The translations under genes were made by a program, and so were the position numbers. DNA of 64,000 nucleotides from contig NZ_SUGA01000005.1 of the NCBI RefSeq assembly GCF_004963255.1, forward strand, positions 214,734-278,733. Reading direction: 5' to 3'. Positions 45,393-55,280 of the stretch are shown here, one piece after another. Numbering within the stretch: position 1 is the first letter of the stretch; each line of letters starts with the position of its first letter. The stretch comes from Mesorhizobium sp. Lineage in GTDB: Bacteria > Pseudomonadota > Alphaproteobacteria > Rhizobiales > Rhizobiaceae. Below the pieces are notes generated by a model. That model searched no databases and was not told the origin of the DNA. It saw only the letters and a program-made list of their open reading frames with translations.

Positions 45393-48368
45393 ATGGCGAA
45401 GAAGAAGATCGAATTCGAGTACCGGCTTAGCCCGACATTGGCGCTCCAGCCCCTGGACGCGGAGCATGCCCGGCGCGAATTGTCGGAGATCGCCGATGCC
45501 GCCGAGGAGGAGGGGCTTTCCCGCCTCGCCGCGTTCCTGGCGGGTGAGGGACCGCTGCAGGACCTGCTGGCGGCCGTCTTCGATCTCTCGCCCTTCCTGC
45601 GCGATGTGGCGCGCCGCCGGCCGGCAATTCTCGAGACGCTGTTCGACGAGACGGTAGAGGCGCGGCTCGGAGCCATCGGCGAAGCGATCGGCGGCGCGGC
45701 CAAGGCCGAGGATGTCTCGGAAACCGCGCTGATGATGCAGCTCAGGCAATCGAAGACCGAAGCGCATTTCCTAATCGCGCTGGCCGATCTTTCGGGCGAG
45801 GCGGAGACCTCGGTGACGGTGCGCCGGCTTAGCGATCTCGCGGACGCCTGTACAAACGCCGCCGTCGATTTCCTGCTGCTCGACGCGCACCGGCAAGGCA
45901 AGCTCAAGCTGCCGAAGCCGGCGGTGCCGGCCAGGGATTCAGGCTGGATCCTGCTCGGCATGGGCAAGCTCGGCGCGCATGAGCTGAATTTTTCCTCCGA
46001 TATCGATCTTGTCGTCTTCTTCGATCCGGAAGCGCCGGCCGTCATCGATCCGCTCGACGCGACGGAGCTGTTCTCGCGCCTCACCCGCCGGCTCGTGCGC
46101 ATCCTGCAGGACCGCACCGAGCATGGCTATGTCTTCCGCACCGATCTCAGGCTGCGCCCCGATCCCGGCTCGACGCCGCTGGCGATCCCGGTCGAGGCGG
46201 CGCTTCGCTACTATGAGGCGCGCGGCCAGAACTGGGAGCGCGCCGCCATGATCAAGGCGCGGCCGGTGGCCGGCGATCGTGTCGCGGGCGCGGCCTTCCT
46301 CAAGGAATTGCAGCCCTATGTCTGGCGCAAATACATGGACTACGCGGCGATCGCCGACGTCCATTCGATCAAGCGCCAGATCCATGCCCATAAGGGCCAT
46401 GGCGAGATCGCGGTGAAGAGCCACAACGTGAAGCTCGGCCGCGGCGGCATCCGCGAGATCGAGTTCTTCGTCCAGACCCAGCAGCTCATCGCCGGCGGCC
46501 GCTTCCCGGAACTGCGCGGCCGCGAGACCGTGCCGATGCTGGGCGCGCTCGCCGCGCGCGGCTGGATCACCGCCGATGCGCGCGATGCGCTCACCCGGCA
46601 ATACTGGTTCCTGCGCCGCGTCGAGCACGCCATCCAGATGGTGGCCGACGAACAGACGCATATCCTGCCCGACAGCGATGAGGAGCTGGAACGCATCGCG
46701 CTGATGCTGGGCTTTGCCGGCGAGGCGGAGTTCACGCAGGCCTTCCGCGCCTCGTTGCAGCAGGTCGAGCGCCACTATGCGGCGCTCTTCGAAACCGCGC
46801 CCGAGCTTTCGGCCGGCATCGGCAACCTGGTCTTCACCGGCGATGTCGACGATCCCGATACGCTGCAGACGCTGCATCGCCTGGGTTTCCAGCGGCCGAG
46901 TGACATCTGTCGCGTCATCCGCGGCTGGCATTTCGGCCGCTACCGCGTTACCCAGTCGGCCGAAGCGCGCGAGCGGCTGACCGAGCTGACGCCTGCTCTG
47001 CTCAAAGCCTTCGGCCAGACGCGACGCGCCGACGAGGCGCTGATCCGCTTCGACGAGTTCCTTGCCGGCCTGCCGGCGGGCATCCAGCTTTTCTCGCTGC
47101 TGCAATCCAATCCGGCGCTGCTGAAGCTGATGGCGACGATCATGGGGGCAGCCCCGCGGCTGGCGGCCATCATCACGCGTCGACCGCATGTCTTTGACGG
47201 GCTGCTCGACCCGGCGCTGCTCACCGAATTGCCGGATCGCGCCTATCTTTCGGCCCGCCTTGCCGCCTTCATCGAGGGCGACCGCGCCTATGAGGACGTG
47301 CTCGATCGCCTGCGCATCTTTGCTTCCGAACAGAAGTTCCTGATCGGCGTGCGGCTGCTGGCCGGCTCTATCGATCCGGCGCGGGCGGGGCGCGCCTTCT
47401 CCGATCTCGCCGACCTCACCATCGAGGCGGCGCTTCAAGCGGTGATCGCCGAATTCGCGCTGCGCCACGGCGGCATCGCCGGCGGCAGGGTGGCGCTGCT
47501 CGGCATGGGCAAGCTCGGCAGCCGCGAGCTCACCGCCGGTTCGGATGTCGATCTCATCCTGCTCTACGATCATGACGCCGATGCGGAGGACTCCGACGGC
47601 GACAAGCCGCTGGCGCCGTCGCATTACTATACCCGCATGACGCAACGCCTGATCGCCGCCGTCTCGGCGCCAACGGCCGAAGGCGTGCTTTACGAGCTGG
47701 ACCTGCGCCTGCGCCCATCCGGCAACAAGGGACCGGTCGCCACCCATATCGACGCGTTCAAGAAATACCAGCGTCAGGACGCCTGGACCTGGGAGCACAT
47801 GGCGCTGGCGAGGGCGCGCGCCATCGGCGGCGATGCCGAGCTTTGCGCCGAGCTCGAGACGGAAGTGGCGGCGGTTCTGGCGCAGCCGCGCGATGCCGCC
47901 AAGGTAAAAGCAGAGGCCTCGGACATGCGCGCGCTGATCGAGAAGGAAAAGCCGCCGCGCGATCTCTGGGACATCAAGCTCACCCAGGGCGGGCTCATCG
48001 ATCTCGAATTCATCGCCCAGGTCGCGGTTATCACCGGCAATGTCGAGCCCGGCCGCCGGGTGACGGCGACAGCCGACATCCTGGCGCGGCTTGCCCCCAG
48101 TTTCGCCGCACCCGATATCCGTGAAGAGCTTGCCGAGGCCTACCGGCTCTATCTGGCGCTGACGCAGATGATCAGGCTTTGCCTCACCGGCGAGTTCCAG
48201 CGCGACGATGTCCCGCCGGGGCTTGCCGACCTGCTTCTGGCGGTCACCGACCTACCGGATTTCACCGTGCTGGAAGCGCATCTCAAGGAGACATCGCGGA
48301 AGGTCAGGAGAGATTTCGATCGTCTGCTTCGTGCGGGAGCGTCGCCATCAGTCGCATCGTCGCCATGA
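45393..48368 (+). CDS. glnE: Bifunctional glutamine synthetase adenylyltransferase/adenylyl-removing enzyme
   Basis: A 991-residue enzyme with two nucleotidyltransferase domains: the N-terminal deadenylylase around residue 189 (GMGKLGAHELNFSSDIDLVVFF) and the C-terminal adenylylase around residue 705 (GMGKLGSRELTAGSDVDLILLYDHD). The linker between them carries the PII-responsive region. It sets glutamine synthetase activity by adding or removing AMP in response to nitrogen status. Start by ORF extent; the ribosome site is weak and lies after a family D repeat. Confidence 0.97.
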   Translation: MAKKKIEFEYRLSPTLALQPLDAEHARRELSEIADAAEEEGLSRLAAFLAGEGPLQDLLAAVFDLSPFLRDVARRRPAILETLFDETVEARLGAIGEAIGGAAKAEDVSETALMMQLRQSKTEAHFLIALADLSGEAETSVTVRRLSDLADACTNAAVDFLLLDAHRQGKLKLPKPAVPARDSGWILLGMGKLGAHELNFSSDIDLVVFFDPEAPAVIDPLDATELFSRLTRRLVRILQDRTEHGYVFRTDLRLRPDPGSTPLAIPVEAALRYYEARGQNWERAAMIKARPVAGDRVAGAAFLKELQPYVWRKYMDYAAIADVHSIKRQIHAHKGHGEIAVKSHNVKLGRGGIREIEFFVQTQQLIAGGRFPELRGRETVPMLGALAARGWITADARDALTRQYWFLRRVEHAIQMVADEQTHILPDSDEELERIALMLGFAGEAEFTQAFRASLQQVERHYAALFETAPELSAGIGNLVFTGDVDDPDTLQTLHRLGFQRPSDICRVIRGWHFGRYRVTQSAEARERLTELTPALLKAFGQTRRADEALIRFDEFLAGLPAGIQLFSLLQSNPALLKLMATIMGAAPRLAAIITRRPHVFDGLLDPALLTELPDRAYLSARLAAFIEGDRAYEDVLDRLRIFASEQKFLIGVRLLAGSIDPARAGRAFSDLADLTIEAALQAVIAEFALRHGGIAGGRVALLGMGKLGSRELTAGSDVDLILLYDHDADAEDSDGDKPLAPSHYYTRMTQRLIAAVSAPTAEGVLYELDLRLRPSGNKGPVATHIDAFKKYQRQDAWTWEHMALARARAIGGDAELCAELETEVAAVLAQPRDAAKVKAEASDMRALIEKEKPPRDLWDIKLTQGGLIDLEFIAQVAVITGNVEPGRRVTATADILARLAPSFAAPDIREELAEAYRLYLALTQMIRLCLTGEFQRDDVPPGLADLLLAVTDLPDFTVLEAHLKETSRKVRRDFDRLLRAGASPSVASSP

Positions 48369-48462
48369 GATTCTCTGGGTGGCACATTAGCCACAGTTAA
48401 TATTAATCGGCGATCCGGTCTTGTACCGTCGGCAGAGGTGTCCCGTAATGGGTCAATGGGTC

Positions 48463-48478
48463 TGGCACCGCAATTGCA
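48463..48478 (+). promoter_or_regulatory. Sigma-54 (RpoN) -24/-12 promoter
   Basis: TGGCAC-CGCAA-TTGCA matches the sigma-54 consensus TGGCACG-N4-TTGCA except one base, with the required 10 nt between the GG and GC pairs. The start point would fall near 48489, about 125 nt before the small repressor-like gene. No TGT-N10-ACA NifA site was found within the 90 bp upstream. Confidence 0.7.
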
Positions 48479-48614
48479 CTGTCAGCAATGCCGGGGAGTC
48501 AATTCACCCCGACGAAGGGGGGCCTCGCCGCTTCGCAAATGGAGCGGCGGGTTCTTTCACAACGGCTGACGTGAAAGCCCTCCAAATCGCCAAAACTTGG
48601 GGCGCTGGGCAACT

Positions 48615-48863
48615 ATGGAACTTCAGAAATTCTTGGTGGGCATGTTCGCAGCGTCATTCTTGGTGGCGGTCTGGGCTGGCATGGAAACAGGTTCCGTCTG
48701 GACGGCGCTCGGATGGGCAATGCTGGCCATGGTCATTCTGCAGGTCGGATATTTCGGTCTCGTCGTCGCCTTGGTCTATGGACCGGCATCGAAAGGCGTC
48801 GAGGCAACCCCGGCGCCGGCTGCCGCAAACGATCTAAACCCCACTGGTTCGAAACCGGTCTAA
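48615..48863 (+). CDS. Exopolysaccharide production repressor-like small membrane protein (SyrA/ExoX type)
   Basis: An 82-residue protein with two membrane helices (~7-25 and ~30-56) and the segment GSVWTALGWAMLAMVILQVGYFGLVVALVYG, which resembles the SyrA/ExoX group of small inner-membrane proteins that affect exopolysaccharide production in rhizobia. The ATG at 48615 starts MELQKFL. A sigma-54 promoter lies upstream, suggesting nitrogen- or NifA/NtrC-type control. Its stop is one base from the stop of the convergent sensor kinase. Confidence 0.72.
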   Translation: MELQKFLVGMFAASFLVAVWAGMETGSVWTALGWAMLAMVILQVGYFGLVVALVYGPASKGVEATPAPAAANDLNPTGSKPV

Positions 48864-48864
48864 C

Positions 48865-51186
48865 CTAGGCCGCAGCCTTCACCGCGGCCGGCGCCTTCTT
48901 CAGCGGGATGCGCACCGACACGATCGTGCCGACGCCTTCGGTCGAGCGGATCTTCAGTGCGCCGCCCTGCAGCTCGGCCAGCGAACGCGAGATGGCGAGG
49001 CCGAGGCCCGAGCCGGTGTGGTTCTTGGAGAATTGGTTCTGCACCTGCTCGAACGGCCGGCCGAGCTTGCTCAGCGCATGCTTGGGAATGCCGCAGCCAT
49101 TGTCCTCGATGGTGAGCAGCAGCGCGCCCGAAGTGTTGCGCGCCCTGACAGTGATCTTGCCGCCCTGTCCGGTGAACTTCACCGCGTTGGAGAGAAGGTT
49201 GATGGCGATCTGCTTGATCGCGCGGCGGTCGGCATAGACCCGCATCGTGTCGGCGATCCGCGTCTCGACATTGATCGACTTCTCCGCCGCCTGCAGCGAG
49301 ATCACCCGCACCGTTTCCCTGATCAGCGGGCAGAGGTCGATCTCCTCGCGGTCGAGCGAGAACTGGCCGGCCTCGATCTTCGACATGTCGAGGATGTCGT
49401 TGATGACGCCGAGCAGGTATTTGCCGCTGCCGTTGATGTCGGTTGCGTATTCCTCGTAGCGCTCGGAGCCGAGCGGCCCGAACAGGCCCTGCTGCATCAG
49501 CTCGGAGAAGCCGATGATGGCGTTCAGCGGTGTGCGCAGCTCATGCGACATGTTGGCGAGGAACTCAGATTTGGCGCGGTTGGCCGCCTCGGCGCGCTCG
49601 GTTTCCTTCATGTATTTGCGGTTGAGCTCGACCAGTTCGCTGGAGCGTTCCTCCTCGGCGCGGCGGGCGAGGCTGAGATCGTGGATCGTCGCCATCAGCC
49701 GGCGCTCGCTGTCGACCAGCTTCTCCTGATGCAGCTTGATCTGGGTGATGTCGGAGCCGACCGAGACGGTGCCGCCGTCGCGGGTCCTAAGCTCGTTGAC
49801 CTGCAGCCAGCGGCCATCGGCAAGCTGGCGCTCCAGGGTGACGCCGCCATGCGGCCCGTTGGCGTTGGCGAGCCTGCGCTCCGAGGCGAAGGCCAGCATC
49901 CGCTCCTCGAGCGCATCGCGACCGACGCCCGGCACGACGTCGCGGTCCGAGAGCCCATTGTCCTTCTGGAACTTCGAGTTGCACATGATCAGCCGCTCGG
50001 AGGCATCCCACAGCACGAAGGATTCGTTGATGTTCTCGATCGCGGTCCTCAGCCGCATGTCGGCCGCTTCCGAACGCAGCGCGAGATGCCGCTGCTCTGT
50101 GACGTCGACGGCGATGCCGATCAACTGGATCTCCGGCGCCTCCGGGTCGATCACCTGCGCGCGGGCCCGCATCCACACCCATTGCCCGTCGGCATGGCGC
50201 ATGCGGAAGACCTGGTCGATATGGTCGATCTCGCGTTCGACGATGCGGTTGGCGAGCTCGAACAGGTCGCCGTCCTCGGGGTGGATAATCTCGTCGACCT
50301 CGCCGAAGGAGAGCATCGTATCGCAGGGTTCATAGCCAAGCATGTCGTACATCGAGCGCGACCAGTACATCTTGCCGCGCACCATGTCCCAGTCCCACAG
50401 CCCGCAGCGGCCGCGCACCAGCGCCATGTCGATGCGCTGGTGCGCCTCGAGATAGATGCGGTCCGCCGCCTGGGCGCGCGCCGCCTGACCGAAATAGGCA
50501 TAGAGGATGACGATCAGCACGCCCGCCGTCAGGACGAACAGCGTGACGTTGAGCGACATCGACTTGCGCCAGCTGTCGAACACCGCTTCCTGCGGCACCA
50601 GAACGGCGGTCGCGTGCCTGCGATCCCCGGTGAGGCTGACGGCGGCGAACCAGTCCTTTCCTGCGATCGAGACATCCATCACCCCGGCGCGGTCGCCGAA
50701 CATGAACAGCGGCTGGCCGCCCAGGACCAGACTGTCCAGCGTACGGCCCTGCCAGCCTGTCGACAGCGGCGAGACGGCGATGACCTTGAAGGCGCCGTCG
50801 GTGATGGCAAGCACATGGGCGCGGCTCATGGCGCCCTGGCGGCTGGTGCTTTCCAGCAGGCTGACGGCGTTGGCGCCCGCGGCGTTGGGGTCGGCGATGA
50901 TGGCCTGCGCCATCTGGCCGGCGGCTAAAGCCAGCACCGCCTTGGCGTCGCGCTCGATCTCGTCATGCTCGTTCATCAGTGACAGGAAGCGCAGCGCCGC
51001 GATGACGATGAGGAAAATAACAATCAGCGCCGGGATTGAACGGCGCAGAAACGGCTCGGCGGCCAAGAGCCGCTGATAGGTGGGTTCGGCGATCAGGCGC
51101 GTATTGCCGGCAAGTCCATCGCCCCTTGCCTTGCGACGCGCAAAAGCCTTCCCTCCGGGCGCGCCCCACGCGTCCGCCTTGGCCAT
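48865..51186 (-). CDS. Multi-PAS membrane sensor histidine kinase
   Basis: A 773-residue kinase with a membrane helix at ~49-68, a periplasmic domain, a second helix at ~208-228, two PAS domains (~250-375, WDWDMVRGKMYWSRSMYDMLGYEP; ~385-500, NINESFVLWDASERLIMCN), coiled coil, and HisKA with H548 in FLANMSHELRTPLNAIIGFSELM. ATPase boxes are NLLSNAVKFTGQGG, DNGCGI and GSGLGLAISRSL. No receiver is fused and no regulator gene is adjacent, so its partner is elsewhere. Confidence 0.92.
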   Translation of the reverse strand: MAKADAWGAPGGKAFARRKARGDGLAGNTRLIAEPTYQRLLAAEPFLRRSIPALIVIFLIVIAALRFLSLMNEHDEIERDAKAVLALAAGQMAQAIIADPNAAGANAVSLLESTSRQGAMSRAHVLAITDGAFKVIAVSPLSTGWQGRTLDSLVLGGQPLFMFGDRAGVMDVSIAGKDWFAAVSLTGDRRHATAVLVPQEAVFDSWRKSMSLNVTLFVLTAGVLIVILYAYFGQAARAQAADRIYLEAHQRIDMALVRGRCGLWDWDMVRGKMYWSRSMYDMLGYEPCDTMLSFGEVDEIIHPEDGDLFELANRIVEREIDHIDQVFRMRHADGQWVWMRARAQVIDPEAPEIQLIGIAVDVTEQRHLALRSEAADMRLRTAIENINESFVLWDASERLIMCNSKFQKDNGLSDRDVVPGVGRDALEERMLAFASERRLANANGPHGGVTLERQLADGRWLQVNELRTRDGGTVSVGSDITQIKLHQEKLVDSERRLMATIHDLSLARRAEEERSSELVELNRKYMKETERAEAANRAKSEFLANMSHELRTPLNAIIGFSELMQQGLFGPLGSERYEEYATDINGSGKYLLGVINDILDMSKIEAGQFSLDREEIDLCPLIRETVRVISLQAAEKSINVETRIADTMRVYADRRAIKQIAINLLSNAVKFTGQGGKITVRARNTSGALLLTIEDNGCGIPKHALSKLGRPFEQVQNQFSKNHTGSGLGLAISRSLAELQGGALKIRSTEGVGTIVSVRIPLKKAPAAVKAAA

Positions 51187-51329
51187 AAATGGCACTCCCC
51201 GATCTGCCGTATACTGGATGATCCGGATACGCCGCACGCCCGAATCGCCATTAAAGAATCAAACGTGATTCGCCTTGTCCAGAGGGCCGGGCGAAAAAGA
51301 TTAAAAGTTGATTGAAATTTGCCTTTTTT

Positions 51330-51473
51330 CCTTCTCCCCTTGTGGGAGAAGGTGGATCGGCGCGTTAGCGCCGAGACGGATGAGGGGTGTTCCAGCGGAG
51401 TGTGACGCTGGTGACATCTGGAGCCCCCCTCATCCGTCGCCTTCGGCGACACCTTCTCCCGCAAGGGGAGAAG
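51330..51473. repeat. RIME-like palindromic repeat (144 bp), copy 1
   Basis: Outer arms CCTTCTCCCCTTGTGGGAGA / the inverse near 51453-51473 enclose inner hairpins (GGCGCGTTAGCGCC and GTCGCCTTCGGCGAC) and two copies of the CCCCTCATCCGT motif facing each other. It fills most of the 298-bp gap between the kinase and pepN genes. Confidence 0.8.
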
Positions 51474-51484
51474 GGAAGCTGGCG

Positions 51485-54130
51485 CTAAGCCAGCGTCCGC
51501 TCCACGATATCCCGCAAATCAGCCGATAGGTTCTCGACCTTCGCCATATCGAGCAGCGCCTGCTTGGCCTTGGCCTGGCGTTCGGACTCCAGCGAGCGCC
51601 AGGAGCGCAGCGCCGTCGCCAGCCGCGCCGCCACTTGCGGGTTGCGCTTCTCGATCTCCAGCACCGTCTCGGCGAACAGGCGATAGCCTTCGCCATCGGC
51701 CCGGTGGAAGCCGGTCTGGTTGGCGCTGGAGAAGGTGCCGATCAGCGAACGCACCCGGTTCGGATTGGCGATCGAGAAGGCAGGGTGCTGCATCAGCGCG
51801 CGCACCTTGTCGACAGTCTTCGGGCCGGGAACTCCGGCCTGGATCTGGAACCATTTGTCGAGCACCAGCGCGTCATCGCGATAGCGGGCCTCGAAGGCCG
51901 CCAGCGCTTCTTCCGCCTCGGCCATGCCCGAATGGCGATGCGCCAGCACGGCCAGCGCCGCGGCACGGTCCGTCATATTGGTGGCGGCATTGAAGTGTCG
52001 CGCGGCGAGGGCGGCGCCTTCCGGCAGCAGCGAAAGATAGTCGAGCAGGATGTTGCGGAGCGCCCTGCGCCCTGCGCTCGCCGCGTCCGGGCTGAACGGA
52101 CCCTTGTCGGCGAGCCTGTCATAAAGAGCGGAGAAGGCATCGCGATTTGTCTCGGCGATCGTCCGCGCCAGCGCCTCGCGCGCGGCGAAGATGGCGTCGG
52201 GGTCGATGCCTTTGCCGATGTCGCGGGCAATGTCGGCTTCACCGGGAAGCGTGAGCGCCAGCGCCCTATAGGCCGGCTCCAGCGCCTCGTCGCCGGCGAT
52301 CTGGCCGGCAAGCTCGGCCAGCCGTGCCGCGAAGGTCGGCTCCTTGCCGCCGAGCAACTGGCGGAAGGCGGCGATCAGCGCCTCGGTCAAAAGCGTGTTG
52401 AACGCCTGCCAGCGCGAGAAAGGGTCGCTGTCATGTGCGGCGAGGAAGAACTGGTCGTCGGCCTTCTGCTGCACCGAAAGCGTGATCGGCGCCGAGAAGC
52501 CGCGATTGAGCGACACCGAGGGCCGTTCCGAAACGCCGGAAAAGCGCACTGTGTGCCGGCGCTTGCGGATATGGATGACGCCGTCATCCACCGTCGCGCC
52601 CTCGACGGCATCCCAGGTGACAGGCTTGCCGTCGGCGCCGACAAGTCCGAACGCGAGGGGAATATGCATCAGCCGCTTGCGGCTCTCCGATGGCGTCGGC
52701 GGCACCGACTGCTCGATTTCCAAGATGAATTCCCTGGCCGCCGCATTATGCGTGGAGCTCACCGTCAGGTTCGGCGTGCCGGCCTGGTGATACCAGAGCG
52801 CGAATTGGGCGAGATCCCGGCCCGAGACATCCTCGAACACTTTGAGGAAATCCTCAATCGTGGCGGCTTCGCCGTCATGCCGCTCGAAATAGAGGTCCAT
52901 GCCTGCGCGGAAGGTTTCCGGCCCGAGAATGGTGCGGATCATGCGCACCACTTCCGAGCCCTTCTCGTAGACGGTCGCCGTGTAGAAATTGTTGATCTCG
53001 CGGTAGCGGCGCGGCCTGACCGGATGCGCCAGCGGCCCCTGGTCTTCCGGGAACTGATGCGCGCGCAGCGTGCGCACCTCGGCGATGCGCTTCACCGCGC
53101 GAGAACGCTGGTCGGCGGAGAATTCGTGGTCGCGGTAAACCGTCAGCCCTTCTTTCAGGCAGAGCTGGAACCAGTCGCGGCAAGTGATTCTGTTGCCTGT
53201 CCAATTGTGGAAATACTCATGCGCGATGATCGCCTCGATATTGGCGAAATCGGCATCCGTCGCGGTCTCCTCGTCGGCCAGCACATATTTGTCGTTGAAG
53301 ACGTTGAGGCCCTTGTTCTCCATCGCGCCCATGTTGAAGTCGGACACGGCGACGATGTTGAAGACGTCGAGGTCGTATTCGCGGCCGAAGGCGTCCTCGT
53401 CCCATTTCATCGAGCGTTTCAGCGCGTCCATCGCATAGCCGGCAAGCCGCTCCTTGCCGGGCTCCACATAGATGCCGAGCTCGACCTCGCGGCCGGACAT
53501 GGTGGTGAAGCTGCCCGCCACCTTGCCGAGCGCGCCCGCCACCAGGGCGAAGAGGTAGGAGGGTTTGGGGAAGGGGTCGTGCCAGACCGCATAGTGCCGG
53601 CCGTTGGCGAGCGCGCCGCGCTCGACGGGATTGCCGTTGGAGAGCAGCAGCGGCGCCTCGTTATGCGGGGCCTCGACGCGCACGGTGTAGACGGACAGGA
53701 TATCGGGACGATCGAGGAAATAGGTGATGCGGCGAAAGCCCTCGGCCTCGCATTGCGTGCAATAGACGTTGTTGGAGCGATAAAGGCCCATCAGCGCCTC
53801 GTTGCGCGAAGGCGCGATCTCGGTCTCCAGGCGAAGCTCGAAACGCTGTGCCGCTGGCGGCTTCAGGATCGTCAGCCGGTCCGGCGTCGCCTCGTAGTCG
53901 CCGGCTGCGAGCGCCTGCCCGTCGATGGCTAAGCCAAGCAGCGTCAGCCCATCGCCGTCGAGCACCAGCGGCGCCGTCGGCGCGACGCCCTCGCGCCGTT
54001 CGATGGTGAGCAGCGCGGTGACGCGCGTCGCGTCCGGCGACAGGCGGAAGTCGAGGCTGGTCCTCGGGATGAGATAGTCGCTGGGGCGATAGTCTTCGAG
54101 CTTGAAGACATGGCCGGTATCGGTGCGCAT
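51485..54130 (-). CDS. pepN: Aminopeptidase N (M1 family)
   Basis: An 881-residue zinc aminopeptidase with GAMEN at about residue 269 and the zinc motif H304-E-Y-F-H308 with the third ligand in LKEGLTVYRDHEFS. It is of the E. coli PepN length. The start at 54130 (MRTDTGHVFKLEDYRPSDYLIPRTSLDFRLS) was chosen since the upstream continuation shows no family character. It trims N-terminal residues from peptides in the cytoplasm. Confidence 0.96.
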   Translation of the reverse strand: MRTDTGHVFKLEDYRPSDYLIPRTSLDFRLSPDATRVTALLTIERREGVAPTAPLVLDGDGLTLLGLAIDGQALAAGDYEATPDRLTILKPPAAQRFELRLETEIAPSRNEALMGLYRSNNVYCTQCEAEGFRRITYFLDRPDILSVYTVRVEAPHNEAPLLLSNGNPVERGALANGRHYAVWHDPFPKPSYLFALVAGALGKVAGSFTTMSGREVELGIYVEPGKERLAGYAMDALKRSMKWDEDAFGREYDLDVFNIVAVSDFNMGAMENKGLNVFNDKYVLADEETATDADFANIEAIIAHEYFHNWTGNRITCRDWFQLCLKEGLTVYRDHEFSADQRSRAVKRIAEVRTLRAHQFPEDQGPLAHPVRPRRYREINNFYTATVYEKGSEVVRMIRTILGPETFRAGMDLYFERHDGEAATIEDFLKVFEDVSGRDLAQFALWYHQAGTPNLTVSSTHNAAAREFILEIEQSVPPTPSESRKRLMHIPLAFGLVGADGKPVTWDAVEGATVDDGVIHIRKRRHTVRFSGVSERPSVSLNRGFSAPITLSVQQKADDQFFLAAHDSDPFSRWQAFNTLLTEALIAAFRQLLGGKEPTFAARLAELAGQIAGDEALEPAYRALALTLPGEADIARDIGKGIDPDAIFAAREALARTIAETNRDAFSALYDRLADKGPFSPDAASAGRRALRNILLDYLSLLPEGAALAARHFNAATNMTDRAAALAVLAHRHSGMAEAEEALAAFEARYRDDALVLDKWFQIQAGVPGPKTVDKVRALMQHPAFSIANPNRVRSLIGTFSSANQTGFHRADGEGYRLFAETVLEIEKRNPQVAARLATALRSWRSLESERQAKAKQALLDMAKVENLSADLRDIVERTLA

Positions 54131-54250
54131 TCCTTGGGTTTTTCCTGTCGATTTCGGTCGGGAGCCAGCGTGGCCGGTCCAGGAATTTTGAGATGCGCGC
54201 TCTTTACACGAAACCGTCACGCGACAAAACCGCGGGATAGGGTGTGTTTC

Positions 54251-54283
54251 GCAATTCCGATTGCACACTTTTCCTGGAATTGC
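54251..54283 (+). repeat. Palindrome-ended intergenic repeat, family A, copy 4 (short)
   Basis: GCAATTCCGATTGCACAC...TTTTCCTGGAATTGC, a 33-bp form lacking the CGGACGGAAA core, just upstream of the EamA transporter gene. Confidence 0.75.
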
Positions 54284-54331
54284 TCTTAGGCTATTTGGCG
54301 GCTTCGTTTTTCGACATTCTGACGAGGCAAG

Positions 54332-55279
54332 ATGACCGTCGATCATGCCGTCGGCCACAGCACGCTGCGCGGCATCACACTGAAAATCGTCTCGGTGACG
54401 GTTTTCGTCGGCATGCAGACCTGCATCAAGGCGACCGGCGACGTGCCTGCCGGGCAGATCGTCTTCTTCCGCTCCTTCTTCGCCATCTTCCCGATCATCG
54501 CCTTCCTGGCCTTCAAGGGCGAGCTCGCCACCGCCTTCACGACCAGGCGGCCGTTCAACCACATCGCGCGCGGCCTTGTCGGCGTCGGGGCCATGGGGCT
54601 CGGCTTCTTCGCGCTGACCAGGCTGCCATTGCCCGAGGCGATTACGCTCAACTATGCCCAGCCGCTGCTGGTCGTCGTGTTCTCGTCGATCTTCCTCGGC
54701 GAGACGATCCGCGTCTATCGCTGGAGCGCGGTCGTCGTCGGTCTTGCCGGCGTGCTGGTCATCTCCTGGCCCGAACTGACGTTGCTCAATTCCGATCAGG
54801 GCCTCGACGACCAGGAGGTGCTTGGAGTCATGGCCGCGCTGATCGCCGCCGCGATTTCGGCCGTCGCCATGCTCCTGGTGCGCAATCTCGTGCAGACGGA
54901 GAAGACGGCGACCATCGTTCTATGGTTCTCCTCGACGGCTTCAGTGCTGTCGCTCTTCACCCTGCCTTTCGGCTGGCAGGAGCTGACGCCGCTGCAGGCG
55001 GCGCTCCTAGTTTTTGCCGGCTTCTGTGGCGGCCTCGGCCAGATCCTCATGACGGCGGCCTACCGCCACGCCGAAGCCTCGGTCGTGGCGCCGTTCGAAT
55101 ACACCTCGATGATCCTCGGAGTCGTCGTCGGCTATCTCGTCTTCGGCGACGTGACCTCGCTCAACACGCTGATCGGCGGCGTCATCGTGGTCGCCGCCGG
55201 TATCTTCATCATCTGGCGCGAGCGGCAGCTCGGCCTGGAGCGCACGCGCACCAGGACAGCCGCACCGCCGCAGGGGTAA
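54332..55279 (+). CDS. EamA/DMT-family transporter
   Basis: A 315-residue protein with about ten membrane helices in two EamA repeats (LPEAITLNYAQPLLVVVFSSIFLGETIRVYRWSAVVVGLAGVL and the second half ending SVVAPFEYTSMILGVVVGYLVFGDVTSLNTLIGGVIVVAAGIFIIWRE). EamA proteins export or import metabolites; the substrate cannot be told. GAGGCAAG precedes the start. It converges on the XRE regulator, 1 nt apart. Confidence 0.9.
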   Translation: MTVDHAVGHSTLRGITLKIVSVTVFVGMQTCIKATGDVPAGQIVFFRSFFAIFPIIAFLAFKGELATAFTTRRPFNHIARGLVGVGAMGLGFFALTRLPLPEAITLNYAQPLLVVVFSSIFLGETIRVYRWSAVVVGLAGVLVISWPELTLLNSDQGLDDQEVLGVMAALIAAAISAVAMLLVRNLVQTEKTATIVLWFSSTASVLSLFTLPFGWQELTPLQAALLVFAGFCGGLGQILMTAAYRHAEASVVAPFEYTSMILGVVVGYLVFGDVTSLNTLIGGVIVVAAGIFIIWRERQLGLERTRTRTAAPPQG

Positions 55280-55280
55280 G

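Noticed and set aside
48841..48863. GGTTCGAAACC resembling a tRNA T-arm
   Set aside because: It is the 3' end of the small repressor-like gene; no acceptor or anticodon arms fit around it.
54131..54562. Upstream extension of pepN by 144 residues
   Set aside because: It would run antisense through the EamA gene start and the extra residues lack family character; the ATG at 54130 gives a normal PepN length.
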